From an uncultured Pelagibacteraceae bacterium (GTDB lineage Bacteria > Pseudomonadota > Alphaproteobacteria > Pelagibacterales > Pelagibacteraceae), in assembly GCA_902632275.1 (NCBI GenBank), contig CACPBW010000001.1, positions 99,566-163,565 on the forward strand: a DNA stretch of 64,000 nt, read 5' to 3'. Positions within the stretch are counted from its first letter, which is position 1; every line of letters starts with the position of its first letter. Positions 55,688-64,000 of this stretch are shown in pieces. The translations under genes were made by a program, and so were the position numbers. A model generated the notes under the pieces. It saw only the letters and a list, made by a program, of their open reading frames with translations. It did not search any database and was not told the origin of the DNA.

Positions 55688-56231
55688 CGCACTTTTAGAA
55701 GGACATTTTGTTTTATCATCTGGTTTACATTCTGATAGATATATCCAGTGTGCCAAATTATTAAGTTTTCCAAGATTGTCTCAAAAAATTTGTCAATCTC
55801 TAAGTAGAAGAATTAAAAAAAAATTTAAAAAAATTGATTTAATATTATCCCCAGCAGTGGGTGGAATTGTTATTGGCTATGAGATAGGAAAAATTTTAAA
55901 CAAAGAAACTATTTTCTGTGAAAGAGTAAACAAAAAATTTACATTAAGAAGAGGATTTCAAATAAAAAAAAATGCCAACGTTTTAATTGTAGAAGATGTA
56001 ATTACAACTGGTAAGTCAAGTTTAGAATGTGTAAGTTTAATTAAAAAAGCAAAAGCCAGATTAATTGGTTATGCTTGTATTATTGACCGCTCGAATAAAT
56101 CAAGTTTAAAAATAAAAAATAAACCATTAGTTTCTCAATTAAAAATTGAAGCCAAAACATTCAAAAAAAATAAAATTCCTTCATATTTAAAAGAAATACC
56201 TATTAGTAGTCCAGGCAGTAGAAGAATATAA
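55644..56231 (+). CDS. pyrE: orotate phosphoribosyltransferase
   Basis: GHFVLSSGLHSDRYIQCAKLL; NVLIVEDVITTGKSSLE. Confidence 0.97.
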   Translation: MLSSKESLKVLRKTNALLEGHFVLSSGLHSDRYIQCAKLLSFPRLSQKICQSLSRRIKKKFKKIDLILSPAVGGIVIGYEIGKILNKETIFCERVNKKFTLRRGFQIKKNANVLIVEDVITTGKSSLECVSLIKKAKARLIGYACIIDRSNKSSLKIKNKPLVSQLKIEAKTFKKNKIPSYLKEIPISSPGSRRI

Positions 56232-56947
56232 TGAAGAGACTAGGTATAAATATTGACCATGTAGCAACGATACGTAATGCAAGAGGTGAGGGCCATCCTG
56301 ATATATTAAATGCAGCTAAATACGTAATGAAACTTGGTGCAGATTCTATTACAATACATTTGAGAGAAGATAGAAGACATATTAATGATAAAGACCTCAT
56401 CACACTATCTAAGTTTAAAAAAATTCCAATAAACCTTGAACTATCTACAAATAAAAAAATCATTAAATTAGCTATAAAGTGTAAACCAAAGTTTGTTTGC
56501 CTGGTTCCTGAAAAAAGAAACGAAGTTACTACGGAAGGTGGACTTAATTTAAAAAAAAATTCTAAAAAAATTTCTAATATAATTCAATTATTTAATAAAA
56601 ATAAAATAAGAACTAGCTTATTTATCAACCCAAGCATTGAGGATATTAAACTTTCTAAAAAAATAGAGACAAAATGTGTAGAAATTCACACAGGAAAATT
56701 ATCAAGATTAGTTAGGTCGAAAAAAAATTATAATAATGAATTAAAAAAAATAAAAAAATGTGCTTTATACGCAAAATCTTTAGGTATTGAAGTACATGCC
56801 GGTCATGGACTTGATTATAAAAGCACGGTTTTATTATCTAAAATTAACGAAATATCAGAATTTAATATAGGACATTTTATAATTGGAGAGTCGATTTTTT
56901 TTGGATTAAAAAATGTAATTAAAAAATTTAAAAATATTTGCAAATAA
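56231..56947 (+). CDS. pdxJ: pyridoxine 5'-phosphate synthase
   Basis: LGINIDHVATIRNARGEGHPDIL; GIEVHAGHGLDY. Confidence 0.98.
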   Translation: MKRLGINIDHVATIRNARGEGHPDILNAAKYVMKLGADSITIHLREDRRHINDKDLITLSKFKKIPINLELSTNKKIIKLAIKCKPKFVCLVPEKRNEVTTEGGLNLKKNSKKISNIIQLFNKNKIRTSLFINPSIEDIKLSKKIETKCVEIHTGKLSRLVRSKKNYNNELKKIKKCALYAKSLGIEVHAGHGLDYKSTVLLSKINEISEFNIGHFIIGESIFFGLKNVIKKFKNICK

Positions 56948-57334
56948 ATGGATATAGTTGGCAACGGTGTTGATATAATTAAAAATTCAAGAGTCAAGAA
57001 TTTAATTAAAAATCCTAAATTTCTTTCAAGAATATTTTCAGTAAATGAAATTAAAGATTCAAAAAAAATTAAAAATAAAACAAATTTTTTCGCTAAAAGA
57101 TTTGCAGCAAAAGAAGCATTTGTAAAATCGATTGGTATTGGTTTTAGAAAAGGAATTAATTTCAAGGATATTTCTGTAAAAAAAAATAAGCTAGGCAAAC
57201 CAATAATTACTTACAATAATAAGGTAAAAAAAATTTTAAACAAAAAATTTAAATCAAAAAAATTTAATGTACACGTCTCTTTATCTGACGAAAAATATTA
57301 TTCTATTGCGTACGTTATTGTAAATAAATTATGA
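56948..57334 (+). CDS. acpS: holo-[acyl-carrier-protein] synthase
   Basis: GNGVDIIKNSRV; FFAKRFAAKEAFVKSIG. Confidence 0.96.
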   Translation: MDIVGNGVDIIKNSRVKNLIKNPKFLSRIFSVNEIKDSKKIKNKTNFFAKRFAAKEAFVKSIGIGFRKGINFKDISVKKNKLGKPIITYNNKVKKILNKKFKSKKFNVHVSLSDEKYYSIAYVIVNKL

Positions 57335-58056
57335 AAAAAGTAATTCACGAAAATTTAAAAACTTTATTTTATGCATTGATTATTGCTGTATTCATAAGAT
57401 CAATATTTATTCAACCATTTTATATACCATCATCATCAATGGAACCTAATTTACTTGTAGGAGATAGATTATTTGTTACTAAATATAGTTATGGTTATAG
57501 CAAACACTCATTTCCCTTTAGTCCACCCTTATTCAAAGATAGAATTTTAAGCAAGAGTCCAAAAATTGGAGATGTAGTAGTATTTAAAACACCAGCCGAT
57601 AATCGAACCGATTATATTAAAAGATTGATTGGTGGCCCAGGTGACACAATACAATTTATAGATGGGATAATCTATATTAACGATTTAGAAGTATTTAAAG
57701 ATCTTAAATCAGATAATGACACCATATTCTGTGGTGATAATCCAATTGATGTAAATACTTTTGAAGAAAAACTATCTAATAAAAAATTTAAGACTGTTTA
57801 TGGTAAATATTATACATTTCAAAATTCACAAAAATTTGTAGTTCCTGATAAGCATTATTTTTTTCTAGGAGATAATCGAGATTGTTCGAAAGACAGTAGA
57901 TTTTTAAGTAGTGTGGGTTACGTTCATGAAAACAACCTAGTTGGTAAAGCTCAATTTATTTTTTTTTCATCCGATAGCAGAAAAGGGAGTATATTCGAAA
58001 TATGGCGTTGGAATAAGCTGATTAGATTTGATAGATTTTTCAAAAAAATTATTTGA
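57331..58056 (+). CDS. lepB: signal peptidase I
   Basis: FYIPSSSMEPNLLVGDRLFVTKYSYG; YIKRLIGGPGDTI; FFLGDNRDCSKDSR. Confidence 0.98.
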   Translation: MKKVIHENLKTLFYALIIAVFIRSIFIQPFYIPSSSMEPNLLVGDRLFVTKYSYGYSKHSFPFSPPLFKDRILSKSPKIGDVVVFKTPADNRTDYIKRLIGGPGDTIQFIDGIIYINDLEVFKDLKSDNDTIFCGDNPIDVNTFEEKLSNKKFKTVYGKYYTFQNSQKFVVPDKHYFFLGDNRDCSKDSRFLSSVGYVHENNLVGKAQFIFFSSDSRKGSIFEIWRWNKLIRFDRFFKKII

Positions 58057-58057
58057 T

Positions 58058-58720
58058 ATGAAAGTTGATGATATTGAAAAAACATTGAAAATAAAATTTA
58101 AAAATCGAGATTTGTTACATCAGTCGTTAACCCATAAGAGTTATGATAAATATTTAAATAACGAGAAACTTGAGTTTTTAGGTGATAGAGTCTTAGGATT
58201 TGTAATTGCAAAAAAACTTCTAGAACTTTATCCTGATGAAAAAGAAGGAATATTAGATAAAAAACTTGCTTCATTAGTAAATAAAAAAAAATGCTATGAT
58301 GTAGGTAAATTTCTACAATTAAATAAAGTTATTAAAACAAACAATTCAGCTAAAACTAATAATAATATTGAAAGTAAAATTATTTCAGATGCATGTGAAG
58401 CTATTATAGGAGCAATTTTCTTAGAACATGGAATAAATGTTGCCGAGAAAACCATTTTGAACTTGTGGTCAAAGGATCTTAAAAATTCAGTTGAAACTCA
58501 AATTGATGCTAAAACGAGATTGCAGGAATATTCTCTAAAAGAATTCAAGATTTTGCCTGTTTATAAACTCATAGAAAGCAAGGGGCCTAATCATAAACCA
58601 ACATTTAAAATCCAAGTAAAAATTAAAAATATAAAAGCAGAGCTAGGTCATGGATCTTCAAAAAAAATTGCAGAACAGAATGCAGCCAAAAAATTAATAG
58701 ACAAAATTAATAATTTATGA
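58058..58720 (+). CDS. rnc: ribonuclease III
   Basis: HKSYDKYLNNEKLEFLGDRVLGFVIA; C-terminal dsRBD; start ATG 58058 after lepB stop (ORF track 58028). Confidence 0.97.
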   Translation: MKVDDIEKTLKIKFKNRDLLHQSLTHKSYDKYLNNEKLEFLGDRVLGFVIAKKLLELYPDEKEGILDKKLASLVNKKKCYDVGKFLQLNKVIKTNNSAKTNNNIESKIISDACEAIIGAIFLEHGINVAEKTILNLWSKDLKNSVETQIDAKTRLQEYSLKEFKILPVYKLIESKGPNHKPTFKIQVKIKNIKAELGHGSSKKIAEQNAAKKLIDKINNL

Positions 58721-59403
58721 TCAAAATTGATCAAGGCTTTCTAATTAATAAGTTGAAATATAATGAAAATTCTATAATTGCGGATTTTTATACAAGAAAA
58801 AATGGAAGGATCTCAGGAATAATATTTGGTGGCACATCAAAAAAAATAAAAGGCTATCTTGAGATTGGTAATTATTTTCATTTAAATTTAAATTCAAAAA
58901 ATGATTCAAAAATATTAACTATTAAGGCAGAAATTTTAAAAGCCTACACACCGATTTATTTCAATAATCAAAAAAAATTACATTGCATAATATCTGCTAT
59001 GAGTTTAATTAAAAATTTGACACCTGAAAACGAGAATAATATTGAAATTTTTAATTTAATAGAAAATTTTTTTTACATTTTGGAAAAAAAAAATTGGCTT
59101 AAAAATTATATAAATTGGGAATTAATGTTATTAAAATATTTAGGTTATGATTTAAATTTAAAAAATATTGTTCAAAAAGAAAACGTAAATAATACTGAGG
59201 TTTATTATGTTAAATCCTCAACACAAAAAAAAATTGTACCTAATTTTCTAATTAAAGAAAATATTGAAGTTGTTGATAAAATTGAAATATTAAAAGGTCT
59301 TACAATTGTGACTAATTATATGGAAAAGAACATTTTTTCACCAAACAATATGAAAATACCTGCTCAAAGAAAAGAATTTGAAAATTTATTAAATAAACAA
59401 TAA
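58717..59403 (+). CDS. recO: DNA repair protein RecO
   Basis: OB-fold N-terminus NENSIIADFYTRKNGRISGIIFGGTSKK; position after rnc. Confidence 0.88.
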   Translation: MIKIDQGFLINKLKYNENSIIADFYTRKNGRISGIIFGGTSKKIKGYLEIGNYFHLNLNSKNDSKILTIKAEILKAYTPIYFNNQKKLHCIISAMSLIKNLTPENENNIEIFNLIENFFYILEKKNWLKNYINWELMLLKYLGYDLNLKNIVQKENVNNTEVYYVKSSTQKKIVPNFLIKENIEVVDKIEILKGLTIVTNYMEKNIFSPNNMKIPAQRKEFENLLNKQ

Positions 59404-60420
59404 TTATAATTCCTTTGCAATTTTATCTGCAAAATATGTAATTATTGCATTAGCTCCTGATCTTTTAAAACTAGTTAGGGTCTCAATTATTACATCTTTA
59501 TTATAAATCTTTTTTTGGATTGAATTTGTAATCATACTATACTCGCCAGATACTTGATAAGCTATTACTGGAATTTTAAAATTATTCTTTACTTTTTGAA
59601 TTATATCTAAATATGGTAATCCAGGTTTGACAATAACCATATCAGCACCTTCTTTTATATCTAAAGCCACTTCTCTTAGGGCTTCATCAGAGTTTTTAAA
59701 ATCCATTTGATATGTCTTTTTATTTCCTTTAAGTAAATTTTTAGAACCTACTGCATCTCTAAATGGTCCATAATATCCAGATGCGTATTTCACAGCATAA
59801 GATAAAATTTGAACATGTTTAAAACCATTAAAATCTAAAGCTTTACGTATTTTACCAATTCTGCCATCCATCATATCAGATGGTGCCAATACATCACATC
59901 CTGATGATGCTTGGATTAAAGATTGTTCTACTAAAATTTTAATAGTTTCATCATTTTCAACATCATTTTTTTGATAAATACCATCGTGCCCATGAGATGT
60001 GTAAGGATCTAATGCTACATCACACATAATTCCAATTTTATTTTTAAATTTTTTTTTGATTAATTTGCATGCTCTACATACTAAATTATTTGGATTTAGT
60101 GATTCTGTGCCAAGAGAATTTTTTAGATAACTTTTGGTATATGGAAAAAGAGCAATCATTGGAATGCCTGAATTAATAGCTGACTGAACAATCGAATTTA
60201 ACTTGTCGAGAGAATATCTAAAAACACCAGGCATAGATTTAATTGGTATTTTTTTATTTTTTCCATCGACAATAAATATTGGTAAAATTAGGTCGTTTAC
60301 AGATAAACTGTTCTCACTAGTCAATCTTCTAGACCATTCATTTTTACGATTTCTTCTTAATCTCAGTTGGGGGTACTTTCCAGTGATAATCATTCTCAAT
60401 AATTTTTTTATATGCGACAA
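59404..60420 (-). CDS. hemB: delta-aminolevulinic acid dehydratase
   Basis: CDVALDPYTSHGHDGI; MVIVKPGLPYLDII; alternative start 60393. Confidence 0.98.
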   Translation of the reverse strand: MSHIKKLLRMIITGKYPQLRLRRNRKNEWSRRLTSENSLSVNDLILPIFIVDGKNKKIPIKSMPGVFRYSLDKLNSIVQSAINSGIPMIALFPYTKSYLKNSLGTESLNPNNLVCRACKLIKKKFKNKIGIMCDVALDPYTSHGHDGIYQKNDVENDETIKILVEQSLIQASSGCDVLAPSDMMDGRIGKIRKALDFNGFKHVQILSYAVKYASGYYGPFRDAVGSKNLLKGNKKTYQMDFKNSDEALREVALDIKEGADMVIVKPGLPYLDIIQKVKNNFKIPVIAYQVSGEYSMITNSIQKKIYNKDVIIETLTSFKRSGANAIITYFADKIAKEL

Positions 60421-60463
60421 TAGTTATATGTAATATAAGAGGAAATAAAGTAATAATTTTGAC

Positions 60464-61087
60464 ATGAACAACGTAACTCATTTAAACAAATTTTCTAAAT
60501 CAAACCTTCCAAATGATTTCCAAAAACAAAGCATAAAATTTGATATCGATAAACTGAGAAATGCTTGTAATGAAGTTTTAAAGATTAAAGGTTTTGATAC
60601 AAGTTTAGGAATACCACACTTTGCGGGTATCTCTTTAAACCAGATACCAGGAGATCCAGAGTCAATTAAAGGAAACAAAGTAAGAGGAGTTTATTGGACA
60701 AAGCCTGATGCAACAGGTGTCGAAGTTTCTAGAGATGTAAAAATTGATGAGAGTAAATATACAGAATTTGTTAAAGAATTCGAACATACTTATTTTAAAG
60801 AAGTTTATGATGAGCTGTCAAAAAGATATAAGCTTGGAAGAGTAAGACTTCTATTAAAAGAACCAAGATCAACATTAAGTTGGCACAGAGATCCTGAACC
60901 AAGAATGCATATACCCATTTACACAAATCCAGGTGCTATTATGGTAATAGACAAAAGAGCTGAGCATATGCCAGCAGACGGATCAGTGTGGGTTACAAAT
61001 AATATTAAATATCACAACGCATTTAATGGTGGTGAAGAAAATAGAGTTCATTTAGTTGCATGCGTTTTGGACTATAAATTTAATTAA
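60464..61087 (+). CDS. putative 2-oxoglutarate/Fe(II)-dependent oxygenase, aspartyl/asparaginyl beta-hydroxylase-like
   Basis: C-terminal STLSWHRDPEPRMHIPIYTNPGAIMVID...WVTNNIKYHNAFNGGEENRVHLVACV gives HxD...H...R arrangement. Confidence 0.65.
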   Translation: MNNVTHLNKFSKSNLPNDFQKQSIKFDIDKLRNACNEVLKIKGFDTSLGIPHFAGISLNQIPGDPESIKGNKVRGVYWTKPDATGVEVSRDVKIDESKYTEFVKEFEHTYFKEVYDELSKRYKLGRVRLLLKEPRSTLSWHRDPEPRMHIPIYTNPGAIMVIDKRAEHMPADGSVWVTNNIKYHNAFNGGEENRVHLVACVLDYKFN

Positions 61088-61107
61088 ATTTTTAATATAA
61101 TATTTTA

Positions 61108-61533
61108 TTGAAAAAAATATTTGTTTCATCCGATCATGCCGGTTTTGCTTTAAAAAAAAAAGTATTAAATTTTTTAAAAAAGAAAAAATTATCTTTTCAA
61201 GATTTAGGACCTTTTTCCGATAAAAGTGTCGATTATCCGCTTTATGCCCATAAATTAGCAAAAAATGTAAAGAAAAATAAAAGAAACGTTGGCATTTTAA
61301 TTTGTGGTTCAGGAACTGGCATGAATATAGCGGCTAATAAACACAGGAATATAAGAGCTGCTCAATGCTTTAGCATTAAATCTACTAAATTATCTAGATT
61401 GCATAATGATGCAAATGTTATTACATTAGGCTCTAGATTAATTTCAAAAAATAACGCCATGAAGTATATTAGCGTTTTTTTGAATACAAAATTTGAAGGT
61501 GGAAGACATTTAAGAAGAGTTAAAAAGATATAG
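61108..61533 (+). CDS. rpiB: ribose-5-phosphate isomerase B
   Basis: [36 protein letters not shown] start. Confidence 0.95.
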   Translation: MKKIFVSSDHAGFALKKKVLNFLKKKKLSFQDLGPFSDKSVDYPLYAHKLAKNVKKNKRNVGILICGSGTGMNIAANKHRNIRAAQCFSIKSTKLSRLHNDANVITLGSRLISKNNAMKYISVFLNTKFEGGRHLRRVKKI

Positions 61534-61541
61534 GAGTAAAC

Positions 61542-62852
61542 ATGTCAAGTGAAGGAAAGTATTTAAACGTAGACTATAAAAATTTTTTTGAAAAAAAACT
61601 TTCAGAGACAGATCCGGAAGTTTACAAGGCAGTTACTGATGAACTTATTAGACAACAAAATCATATCGAACTTATTGCATCTGAAAATATTGTATCTCAA
61701 GCAGTATTAGAAGCTCAGGGATCTGTATTGACTAATAAATATGCAGAAGGGTACCCTGGCAAAAGATATTATAATGGATGTGAACACGTTGATGTAGCTG
61801 AATCTTTAGCTAATGAAAGATTAAAAAAATTATTTAATTGTAAATTTGCTAATTCCCAACCTCATTCAGGCGCACAAGCAAATGGAGCAGTATTTTTAGC
61901 TTTATTAAAACCAGGGGACACATTCATGGGTATGAGTTTGGATTCTGGTGGTCATATAACACATGGTCTAAAAATATCCATGTCTGGAAAATGGTTTAAT
62001 GCAATTTCCTATGATGTGGATAAAAAAACTGAGCTTCTTGATTATGATGTAATCGAAAAAATGGCTTTAGAACATAAACCAAAGTTAATTATTGCTGGAG
62101 CAAGCGCTTACTCACGAGTTATTGACTTTAAAAGGTTTAGAGAAATTTGTGATAAAATTGGTGCGTACTTAATGGTTGATATGGCGCATTTTTCTGGTTT
62201 AGTCGCTGGTAAAGGCTATCCTAATCCTGTTGATCATGCACACGTAGTTACATCAACTACTCATAAAGTATTTAGAAGTGCAAGAGGTGGAATTATTTTA
62301 ACAAATCATGAAGATCTTGCTAAAAAATTTAACACAGCTGTCTTTCCAGGATATCAAGGTGGACCATTAATGCATATAATTGCTGCAAAAGCTGTAGGAT
62401 TTCTTGAGGCTTTAAAACCAGAATTTAGAGAATACATCAGCTCTGTTTTAGCTAACGCTAAAATGCTAGCAGAAACATTAAAAAATAATGGTTTCAAAAT
62501 TTATTCTGGCGGTACTGACACACATTTAATGTTAGTTGATTTAAGACCTTTTAATGTAAAGGGTAATATAGCTGCCGATAGTTTATCAAAAGCAAATATT
62601 ACATGTAATAAAAACGGAATACCTTTTGATACAGAAAGTCCAATGGTTACATCAGGAATTAGATTAGGGTCACAAGCAGCAACTACTAGAGGGTTTGGTT
62701 TAAAAGAATTTGAAAAAGTTGGTAATTTAATTACTAAAGTCATTAAAGGATTATCAGAAAATCCAGAAGATAATAGTAAGGTTGAAGCTGAAGTAAGGAA
62801 AGAAGTTGTAGATCTTTGTTCAAACTTCCCTATATATAAGCATTTAAGATAG
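61542..62852 (+). CDS. glyA: serine hydroxymethyltransferase
   Basis: [59 protein letters not shown]. Confidence 0.99.
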   Translation: MSSEGKYLNVDYKNFFEKKLSETDPEVYKAVTDELIRQQNHIELIASENIVSQAVLEAQGSVLTNKYAEGYPGKRYYNGCEHVDVAESLANERLKKLFNCKFANSQPHSGAQANGAVFLALLKPGDTFMGMSLDSGGHITHGLKISMSGKWFNAISYDVDKKTELLDYDVIEKMALEHKPKLIIAGASAYSRVIDFKRFREICDKIGAYLMVDMAHFSGLVAGKGYPNPVDHAHVVTSTTHKVFRSARGGIILTNHEDLAKKFNTAVFPGYQGGPLMHIIAAKAVGFLEALKPEFREYISSVLANAKMLAETLKNNGFKIYSGGTDTHLMLVDLRPFNVKGNIAADSLSKANITCNKNGIPFDTESPMVTSGIRLGSQAATTRGFGLKEFEKVGNLITKVIKGLSENPEDNSKVEAEVRKEVVDLCSNFPIYKHLR

Positions 62853-62870
62853 TACTTAAAAATAAAATTT

Positions 62871-63329
62871 ATGATCTGTCCTGTTTGTAAAAAAGGTGAA
62901 ACTTCTGTTGTTGATTCAAGACCAACTGAAGATGGTACAAGTATTAGACGTAGAAGACTTTGTGTATGTGGAGAAAGATTTACAACATTTGAAAGAGTTC
63001 AGTTTAGAGAATTAACTGTTGTTAAAAAAAATGGAAGAAAATCTACATTTGATAGAGAAAAATTGTCAAAATCAATTTATATAGCATTAAAAAAAAGACC
63101 AATAGATACTGATACTGTTGAAAAATTTATTACAAAGATTTCAAGATCTTTAGAAGAGTTAGGCCAAAATGAAATAGCATCCAATACAATTGGTACTATG
63201 GTAATGGAAGGTTTAAAAGATTTAGATCCTGTGGCTTATGTTAGATTTGCCTCTGTGTACAGAAATTTCAGAGAAGAAAAAGATTTTATCCAGTTTGTTG
63301 ACAAGATAGATGTCTTCAAAAAGAAATAA
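62871..63329 (+). CDS. nrdR: transcriptional repressor NrdR
   Basis: [43 protein letters not shown] zinc ribbon; ATP-cone domain. Confidence 0.98.
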   Translation: MICPVCKKGETSVVDSRPTEDGTSIRRRRLCVCGERFTTFERVQFRELTVVKKNGRKSTFDREKLSKSIYIALKKRPIDTDTVEKFITKISRSLEELGQNEIASNTIGTMVMEGLKDLDPVAYVRFASVYRNFREEKDFIQFVDKIDVFKKK

Positions 63330-64000
63330 TTCAAATTTAAATGATAATTTCTATATGGAACAAGCCCTAGGCTTGGCTATAAACAATCACGGGCTCACGG
63401 GCGAAAATCCTTCTGTTGGTTGTGTATTAGTCAAAAATAATCAAATTATTTCAACAGGTGTAACGGGTCTTAATGGAAGACCGCACGCGGAGGCTAATGC
63501 AATTAAAAATTCATTGATTAATGTACATGGTTCAACTTTATATGTTACGCTCGAGCCTTGTAATCATTATGGTAAAACACCACCATGTACAAATTTAATT
63601 AAAAAAAAAAAGATTAAAAAAGTTGTATACGGAATAAATGATATTGATCCAAGAACAAGTAAAACTGCAAAAAAATTTTTTAGAAATAAAAAAATTAAAG
63701 TGAAAGAAGGTGTTTTAAGCATAAAGCTTAATAAGTTTTATAAAAGCTATTTTTATGTTAGAAAAAATAAATTACCATACGTAATTGGAAAAATAGCGTC
63801 CTCTAAGGATAACTTTATCAAATCTAAAAAAAGCAAAATGTTAACTAACAATTTTTCTCAAGATTTATCACACTTATTGAGGTACCGATCTCATGCAATT
63901 TTAATATCTTATAAAACATTAAATTCGGATAACCCTAAACTAAATTGTCGATTAAATTCACTAGAGCAACATTCTCCAGTAAGAGTCGTATTAGATAAGA
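63310..64000 (+). CDS. ribD: riboflavin biosynthesis protein RibD (3' truncated by window edge)
   Basis: Manual translation from ATG 63310: [44 protein letters not shown]...[10 protein letters not shown]...[20 protein letters not shown]; not in the ORF track; overlaps nrdR by 20 bp. Confidence 0.93.
   Translation, partial: MSSKRNNSNLNDNFYMEQALGLAINNHGLTGENPSVGCVLVKNNQIISTGVTGLNGRPHAEANAIKNSLINVHGSTLYVTLEPCNHYGKTPPCTNLIKKKKIKKVVYGINDIDPRTSKTAKKFFRNKKIKVKEGVLSIKLNKFYKSYFYVRKNKLPYVIGKIASSKDNFIKSKKSKMLTNNFSQDLSHLLRYRSHAILISYKTLNSDNPKLNCRLNSLEQHSPVRVVLDK

Noticed and set aside
61534-61545. Glycine or SAM-type riboswitch before glyA
   Set aside because: Only 8 bp separate rpiB and glyA; no space for an aptamer, just a GGAG Shine-Dalgarno
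1-64000. CRISPR array, prophage, transposon or defence island
   Set aside because: No spaced direct repeats, transposase/integrase-like proteins or non-housekeeping gene clusters were seen on either strand

Overview
The window is AT-rich, very compact and almost entirely coding. Gene content and order fit a streamlined marine alphaproteobacterium of the SAR11/Pelagibacterales type; this lineage call is inference from synteny, AT bias, tiny spacers and a soxBDAG locus. From left to right it holds: rplA-rplJ-rplL-rpoB-rpoC; the fused str/S10/spc/alpha ribosomal superoperon (rpsL to rplQ, including fusA, secY, adk and rpoA); then rluC-like, lipB, mgtE, panC, galU, ugd, ridA, topA, plsY, pyrC-like, pyrB, ruvX, gatCAB, an O-methyltransferase + trhO pair, a MATE transporter, soxGADB (heterotetrameric sarcosine oxidase), tRNA-Ser(GCT), slt, dapA, smpB, folK, rsh, pyrE, pdxJ, acpS, lepB, rnc, recO, hemB, a putative 2OG-Fe(II) oxygenase, rpiB, glyA, nrdR and a truncated ribD at the right edge. 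I saw no rRNA, CRISPR array, prophage, transposon or obvious defence system. The most interesting observations are: (1) a translationally coupled methyltransferase-trhO pair that may be a tRNA wobble-uridine modification module; (2) a dihydroorotase paralogue without the HxH metal motif, coupled to pyrB; (3) an Rsh protein apparently missing the region between its TGS and ACT domains; (4) an uncharacterised Asp/Asn-hydroxylase-like oxygenase; (5) six of six convergent junctions with no room for a terminator; (6) genes absent from expected syntenic slots (rpmD, tuf, era, rpoZ, dprA) and no L10-type leader before rplJ; (7) several short stem-loops or palindromes at start codons and leaders. No clearly new multi-gene system was found; most of the window is ordinary housekeeping sequence.
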